From the NCBI GenBank assembly GCA_002393555.1, contig DGSP01000039.1, forward strand, positions 38,745 through 46,815: a stretch of DNA of 8,071 nt, written 5' to 3'. Positions 5,483 to 8,071 of this stretch are shown piece by piece. Below the pieces are notes generated by a model. The model was not told where the DNA came from. It ran no database searches and worked only from the letters and a program-made list of their open reading frames with translations. Made by a program: the position numbers and the translations under genes. Origin of the DNA: Prevotellaceae bacterium UBA4359 (GTDB taxonomy: Bacteria; Bacteroidota; Bacteroidia; Bacteroidales; Bacteroidaceae). Numbering within the stretch: the first letter of the stretch is position 1; the number at the start of each line of letters is the position of its first letter.

Positions 5483-6616
5483 TTATTTAAGTCCAAGCAG
5501 AATCAACTGGCTTGGTGGAAGTGGAGCGTCAGTGCGCTTTGCTTCGAATTGAACTTCTTTGGCTGCAGGAGCCGGATTGCTGATGTCCTTGGGACCTGCG
5601 AGGAGAATCTGCTGACTCGGCATGAGGGGAGCACCGTCATACTTGAGTTCGATGGGCTTCCACTCTTTGGCAGGCTTGGCTGGAGCCGCTGCCGAAGCAC
5701 TAACAGCCTTGACCGCAACCTGTTTTGCAGCAGGCTTGGCACCAGCCGCCTTAGGCATGGTGGCGATGACCTTGCGTTCGATACCCTTGACACTGATGGA
5801 AGCAATAGCACCACGGGGGCAAGCCTCGAAGCAGGCACCACAAAGCACACAAGCCTCGGGGTTGATGTAGGCCACATTGTTGCCCACATGCACAGCATCG
5901 CTGCCACAAGCGTTCTGGCACTTCTTGCAGGCAATGCACGAACTGCCACAAATCTTCATGGCATCGGCACCCTTGTCCATGTTCATGCAGGTCACCACAA
6001 AGGCATCCTTCGTCTCGCCACTCACGTTGCGCACCTCCATGATGCCGCGCGGACAAGCCTTGGCACAGGCACCACAAGCCGTACACTTGGTGGCATCCAC
6101 CTCAGGAATGCCCGTCTTGGGGTTCATGTGGATGGCATCGAACTGACAGGCTGCCACACAGTCTCCACAGCCCAGACAGCCATAGGAACACAGGGTTTCG
6201 CCCATGCACGTGGAGTTGGCCACACGGCAACTCTTCACACCGTCGTAGGTGGTGACACGGGGACGCACCTCACACGTTCCGTTGCATCGCACCACGGCTA
6301 ACTTGGGAGCAGCCACAGCCACTTCCATTCCTAAGATTCCCGCAACCTTCGCCATGCATTCAGCACCGCCCACAGGACAGTTCAGCCCTTCGAGCGAACC
6401 TGCATCGGCTGCCTTCACACAGGCTGCAGCCATGCCGCCACAGCCAGGGAAGCCGCAACCGCCACAGTTGGCGCCTGGCAGCACTTCAAGCACTTGATCG
6501 ATTCGGGGATCTTCCTTCACTGCAAACCGCTTTTTCACCACAAAGAGCAACAGTGCAAGCACGAAGCCCAACACGGCCAAAGCGACCACAGCAATCAGAA
6601 TTACTTGAAAATCCAT
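5483..6616 (-). CDS. rnfB: Rnf complex iron-sulfur subunit RnfB with extended C-terminus
   Basis: RnfB takes electrons from ferredoxin and passes them into the complex. Residues 5-28 form the membrane anchor. A 4Fe-4S domain follows with C51-x2-C54-x4-C59 and C80. Four ferredoxin motifs come next: C147/150/153/157, C178/181/184/188, C227/230/233/237 and C256/259/262/266, giving room for five clusters. Extra cysteines at 111, 115, 130, 137 and 143 are also present. Residues 284-317 are an Ala/Pro/Lys-rich linker, and the last 60 residues contain a duplicated motif, DGAPLMPSQQILLAG and TDAPLPPSQLILLG. At 377 residues it is much longer than proteobacterial RsxB (about 190). The tail is unlike the rest of the family as I know it, and its role is unknown. 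No Shine-Dalgarno is seen; the leader is AT-rich. Confidence 0.96.
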   Translation of the reverse strand: MDFQVILIAVVALAVLGFVLALLLFVVKKRFAVKEDPRIDQVLEVLPGANCGGCGFPGCGGMAAACVKAADAGSLEGLNCPVGGAECMAKVAGILGMEVAVAAPKLAVVRCNGTCEVRPRVTTYDGVKSCRVANSTCMGETLCSYGCLGCGDCVAACQFDAIHMNPKTGIPEVDATKCTACGACAKACPRGIMEVRNVSGETKDAFVVTCMNMDKGADAMKICGSSCIACKKCQNACGSDAVHVGNNVAYINPEACVLCGACFEACPRGAIASISVKGIERKVIATMPKAAGAKPAAKQVAVKAVSASAAAPAKPAKEWKPIELKYDGAPLMPSQQILLAGPKDISNPAPAAKEVQFEAKRTDAPLPPSQLILLGLK

Positions 6617-6688
6617 AAAATGTTTATTTAGTTAGTTTTTTTTGAAAGTCTCCCAAGGAAGCAAAGGCGGGACACCGGGCGAAAAGCC

Positions 6689-7105
6689 CTACCCTATCCA
6701 GAAGGCAAAACGTTTCGCCATCCTATCCCTATTTATATATAAGATGTAGAAGTAGAGCGCGAGCATGACCGCCAGCACACCTACCGAAACCAACTCCCCC
6801 AAATTCAGCACCACCATCGCCACCAGCATCCACACCACCGTGAGCAGCAGCGGAAGGCCGAAAGCCAGCCAGACGGCCTGCTTGCCCATGCTCAGAGTGC
6901 CACACACCTTCACACGCTCCCCCACACGATACTTCTCCGCCGCATCCGCCTCATACACATCAATGATTTTCTCCTTGCTCTCGCTCGACGAACACAGCGA
7001 CCGCGCCTTACACTCGCTGCATGCAGCCAACTGGACAATGTTCACCTGTACATGGTTGCCATCAACAGACGCAACCACACCCTGATGCTCAATCGTTTCT
7101 CTCAT
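6689..7105 (-). CDS. rseC: RseC/MucC-family membrane protein
   Basis: This is a 138-residue protein with a cytoplasmic N-terminal region bearing the family's cysteine cluster (C29-x2-C32-x5-C38), another cysteine at 68, and two membrane helices at about 77-100 and 104-124. A basic C-terminus follows (NRDRMAKRF). RseC/MucC proteins are linked to sigma-E control and, with Rsx, to reduction of SoxR in enterobacteria. In Bacteroidales no such role is established, and its place at the head of an rnf operon suggests it helps assembly or electron transfer of the complex. It is the first gene of the operon, 72 nt ahead of rnfB. A short hairpin (6677-6689, GGGC/GCCC) overlaps its stop codon but lacks a T-tract. 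Family assignment is good; function is inferred. Confidence 0.9.
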   Translation of the reverse strand: MRETIEHQGVVASVDGNHVQVNIVQLAACSECKARSLCSSSESKEKIIDVYEADAAEKYRVGERVKVCGTLSMGKQAVWLAFGLPLLLTVVWMLVAMVVLNLGELVSVGVLAVMLALYFYILYINRDRMAKRFAFWIG

Positions 7106-7188
7106 GATGATAGGCTAACTATAAATTTGACACACATACGGCTGTCAGTGGTTTCAATTTGCAAAGTGCAGTTTACAACTTAACAGGG

Positions 7189-7216
7189 CAAAATTACTAA
7201 TTTTAATCCTATCAAA
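7189..7216 (-). promoter_or_regulatory. Candidate promoter of the rseC-rnf operon
   Basis: On the minus strand TAATTTTG (7196-7189) matches the -7 consensus TAnnTTTG. A TTTG at 7216-7213 is the nearest -33 candidate, but the spacer is only 16 nt instead of 19-21; the T-run at 7220-7214 may serve instead. The start would be near 7183, a leader of about 78 nt. It is the only -7 match I found between rseC and rpsP on this strand. Confidence 0.5.
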
Positions 7217-7291
7217 AAAAGGAAAAAGGAAAAAAACGCACTAAAAGTGAAAAGATTTTGCTTTTTCAGTGAAAATGAAAAGAAAAATGCG

Positions 7292-7299
7292 TAACTTTG
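7292..7299 (+). promoter_or_regulatory. Promoter -7 element of rpsP
   Basis: TAACTTTG is a perfect Bacteroidetes -7 box on the plus strand. A good -33 TTTG is not at the expected distance (the nearest, 7257-7260, is 31 nt away), but a long A-rich tract at 7214-7256 could act as an upstream activating element. The transcript would start near 7303-7306, which is where the first leader hairpin begins. Confidence 0.6.
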
Positions 7300-7303
7300 C
7301 ACC

Positions 7304-7350
7304 GTCATTACGAGTTAGTGGCACAGTTCACGTCGTCACGAGTTGGCGAC
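7304..7350 (+). promoter_or_regulatory. Tandem hairpin leader of rpsP, candidate bS16 autoregulatory RNA
   Basis: Two hairpins of identical design lie at 7304-7322 and 7332-7350, 28 nt apart start to start. Each has a 7-bp stem and the same CGAGU loop closed by A-U. Stem pairs differ compensatorily: pair 4 is A-U in the first and G-C in the second, pair 6 is U-A and C-G, and pair 2 is U-G and U-A. They fall between the predicted transcript start and the rpsP ATG at 7385. Several ribosomal protein genes are controlled by binding of their product to such leaders, so bS16 binding is a reasonable inference. The ligand is not shown by the sequence. Confidence 0.6.
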
Positions 7351-7384
7351 ATAATCATTAACAATTAAACATTTTTATTGCAAA

Positions 7385-7918
7385 ATGGCAACAAGAATTC
7401 GTTTGCAGCGTCACGGTCGCAAGAACTACGCTTTCTACAGCATCGTCGCTGCCGACTCGCGGGCACCACGTGATGGTCGCTTCATCGAGAAGATTGGTAC
7501 CTACAACCCCAACACCAATCCTGCAACCATTGATTTGAACTTTGAACGCGCACTCTACTGGGTGCTTGTTGGTGCTCAGCCCACCGACACCGTTCACAGC
7601 ATTCTCTCTAAAGAAGGCGTCTATATGAAGAAGCACCTCCTCGGCGGTGTGAAGAAGGGCGCATTCGACGAGGCTGCTGCAGAAGCCAAGTTTGAGGCTT
7701 GGAAGAAAGAGAAGGAAGCCAAGGAGCAGAAGGCCGCCGACAAGGAGGCTGCCAACAAAGCAGCAGAGAAGAAGGCGCGTCTCGACGCTGAGAAGAAGGC
7801 CAACGAGGCACTCGCTGCAAAGATTGCAGAGAAGAAGGCCGCTGCCGCTGCTGCTCAGGCCGAGGCTGCCGCTGAAGCCACTGCTGAAGAGGCTACAGAA
7901 GCACCTGCTGAAGCATAA
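7385..7918 (+). CDS. rpsP: 30S ribosomal protein bS16 with long C-terminal tail
   Basis: This small-subunit protein binds 16S rRNA early in 30S assembly. Residues 1-80 are a complete S16 core: MATRIRLQRHGRKNYAFYSIVAADSRAPRDGRFIEKIGTYNP, then the family's ALYWVLVGAQPTDTV and SILSKEGV segments. The usual protein ends near residue 80-90. Here a further 90 residues follow, dominated by Lys, Ala and Glu (95-160), likely a single charged helix or coiled coil, and ending in an acidic Ala/Glu/Thr tail. Extended S16 proteins are known in Bacteroidetes, so this is not a fusion error. It is transcribed alone and divergently from rseC. No Shine-Dalgarno precedes the ATG; the leader is AT-rich. Transcription ends at the terminator at 7973-8016. 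Confidence 0.97.
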   Translation: MATRIRLQRHGRKNYAFYSIVAADSRAPRDGRFIEKIGTYNPNTNPATIDLNFERALYWVLVGAQPTDTVHSILSKEGVYMKKHLLGGVKKGAFDEAAAEAKFEAWKKEKEAKEQKAADKEAANKAAEKKARLDAEKKANEALAAKIAEKKAAAAAAQAEAAAEATAEEATEAPAEA

Positions 7919-7934
7919 AAAAACTTCTCAGGTC

Positions 7935-7963
7935 TTGCAGACAGACACACTGCTGTCTTGCAA
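7935..7963 (+). other. Stem-loop in the rpsP 3' untranslated region
   Basis: TTGCAGACAG (7935-7944) pairs with CTGTC (7953-7957) and TGCAA (7959-7963), a 10-bp stem with one bulged T and an 8-nt loop. It sits between the stop codon and the terminator and has no T-tract of its own. It may protect the mRNA 3' end or be incidental. Confidence 0.5.
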
Positions 7964-7972
7964 CAACCAACA

Positions 7973-8016
7973 GAGAGGGGGCTACGTTCAACGAACGCGG
8001 CCCCCTCTTCTTTTTT
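7973..8016 (+). terminator. Intrinsic terminator of rpsP
   Basis: A GC-rich 9-bp stem (AGAGGGGGC at 7974-7982 with 8000-8008) is extended by an inner 5-bp stem (7985-7989 with 7993-7997) and followed by CTTTTTT (8010-8016). It lies 55 nt past the rpsP stop codon. Confidence 0.9.
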
Positions 8017-8071
8017 CCACTCATCCGATTCTTCACATCTCCTTTCACGTGAGTTCGGTATAAGAATTACG

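Noticed and set aside
4106..6301. A 731-codon open frame on the plus strand, opposite rnfC and rnfB
   Set aside because: It spans two well-identified genes on the other strand and its translation is His/Leu/Thr-rich with no recognisable domain, as expected for an antisense shadow produced by codon bias.
6677..6689. Hairpin GGGC-GAAAA-GCCC at the rseC stop codon as a terminator
   Set aside because: The stem is 4 bp and no T-tract follows on the minus strand; rnfB has no promoter of its own in the gap, so transcription most likely continues.
7246..7277. AGTGAAAAG / AGTGAAAATG near-repeat and imperfect inverted repeat upstream of the rpsP promoter
   Set aside because: The region is A-rich low-complexity sequence, and matches of this size are expected by chance; it may only serve as an AT-rich upstream element.
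8045..8071. Palindrome TCACGTGA followed by GTTCGGTATAAGAATTACG at the right edge
   Set aside because: It may be the start of another repeat or regulatory site, but it runs off the window and there is no second copy here to compare.

Overview
The window reads as a chromosomal stretch from a member of the Bacteroidales, most likely a Prevotella-like organism. The pointers are Bacteroidetes-type promoter elements (TAnnTTTG with an upstream TTTG), A-rich leaders that mostly lack a Shine-Dalgarno sequence, a bS16 with a long Lys/Ala/Glu-rich tail standing alone instead of in an rpsP-rimM-trmD-rplS operon, and the gene order rseC-rnfBCDGEA. The genus is inference.

Layout from left to right. Positions 1-61 hold two copies of a 17-nt direct repeat at the window edge. 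Positions 62-768 (minus strand) hold a two-gene nucleotidyltransferase/HEPN (MNT-HEPN) toxin-antitoxin-like module whose genes overlap by 7 nt. It is visibly more AT-rich than its neighbours. Positions 901-7105 (minus strand) hold the main operon, transcribed from right to left: rseC, rnfB, rnfC, rnfD, rnfG, rnfE, rnfA, then an intrinsic terminator. Positions 7385-7918 (plus strand) hold rpsP, divergent from the operon and followed by its own strong terminator. No stretch longer than 300 nt lacks a gene; the largest gap is the 279-nt divergent promoter region between rseC and rpsP.

How the genes work together: RnfB and RnfC are the cytoplasmic iron-sulfur and NADH/FMN subunits, RnfD and RnfG carry covalently bound FMN, and RnfA and RnfE are the paired membrane subunits. 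Together they form the ion-pumping ferredoxin:NAD+ oxidoreductase. RseC is a small membrane protein with a cysteine cluster that commonly accompanies Rnf/Rsx. The ApbE flavin transferase needed to mature RnfD and RnfG is not in the window.

The most interesting signals outside the proteins are: (1) two tandem hairpins in the rpsP 5' leader with the same 7-bp/5-nt architecture, the same CGAGU loop and compensatory stem changes, which look like an autoregulatory ribosomal-protein leader; (2) hairpin-forming repeat elements filling exactly the three long gaps inside the rnf operon, two of them copies of one element; (3) a C-terminal extension of RnfB carrying a duplicated APLxPSQxILL-type motif; (4) a second flavinylation-like DxxSGAT string in the RnfG tail; and (5) a promoter for the MNT-HEPN pair whose -33 box lies in the T-tract of the rnf terminator.
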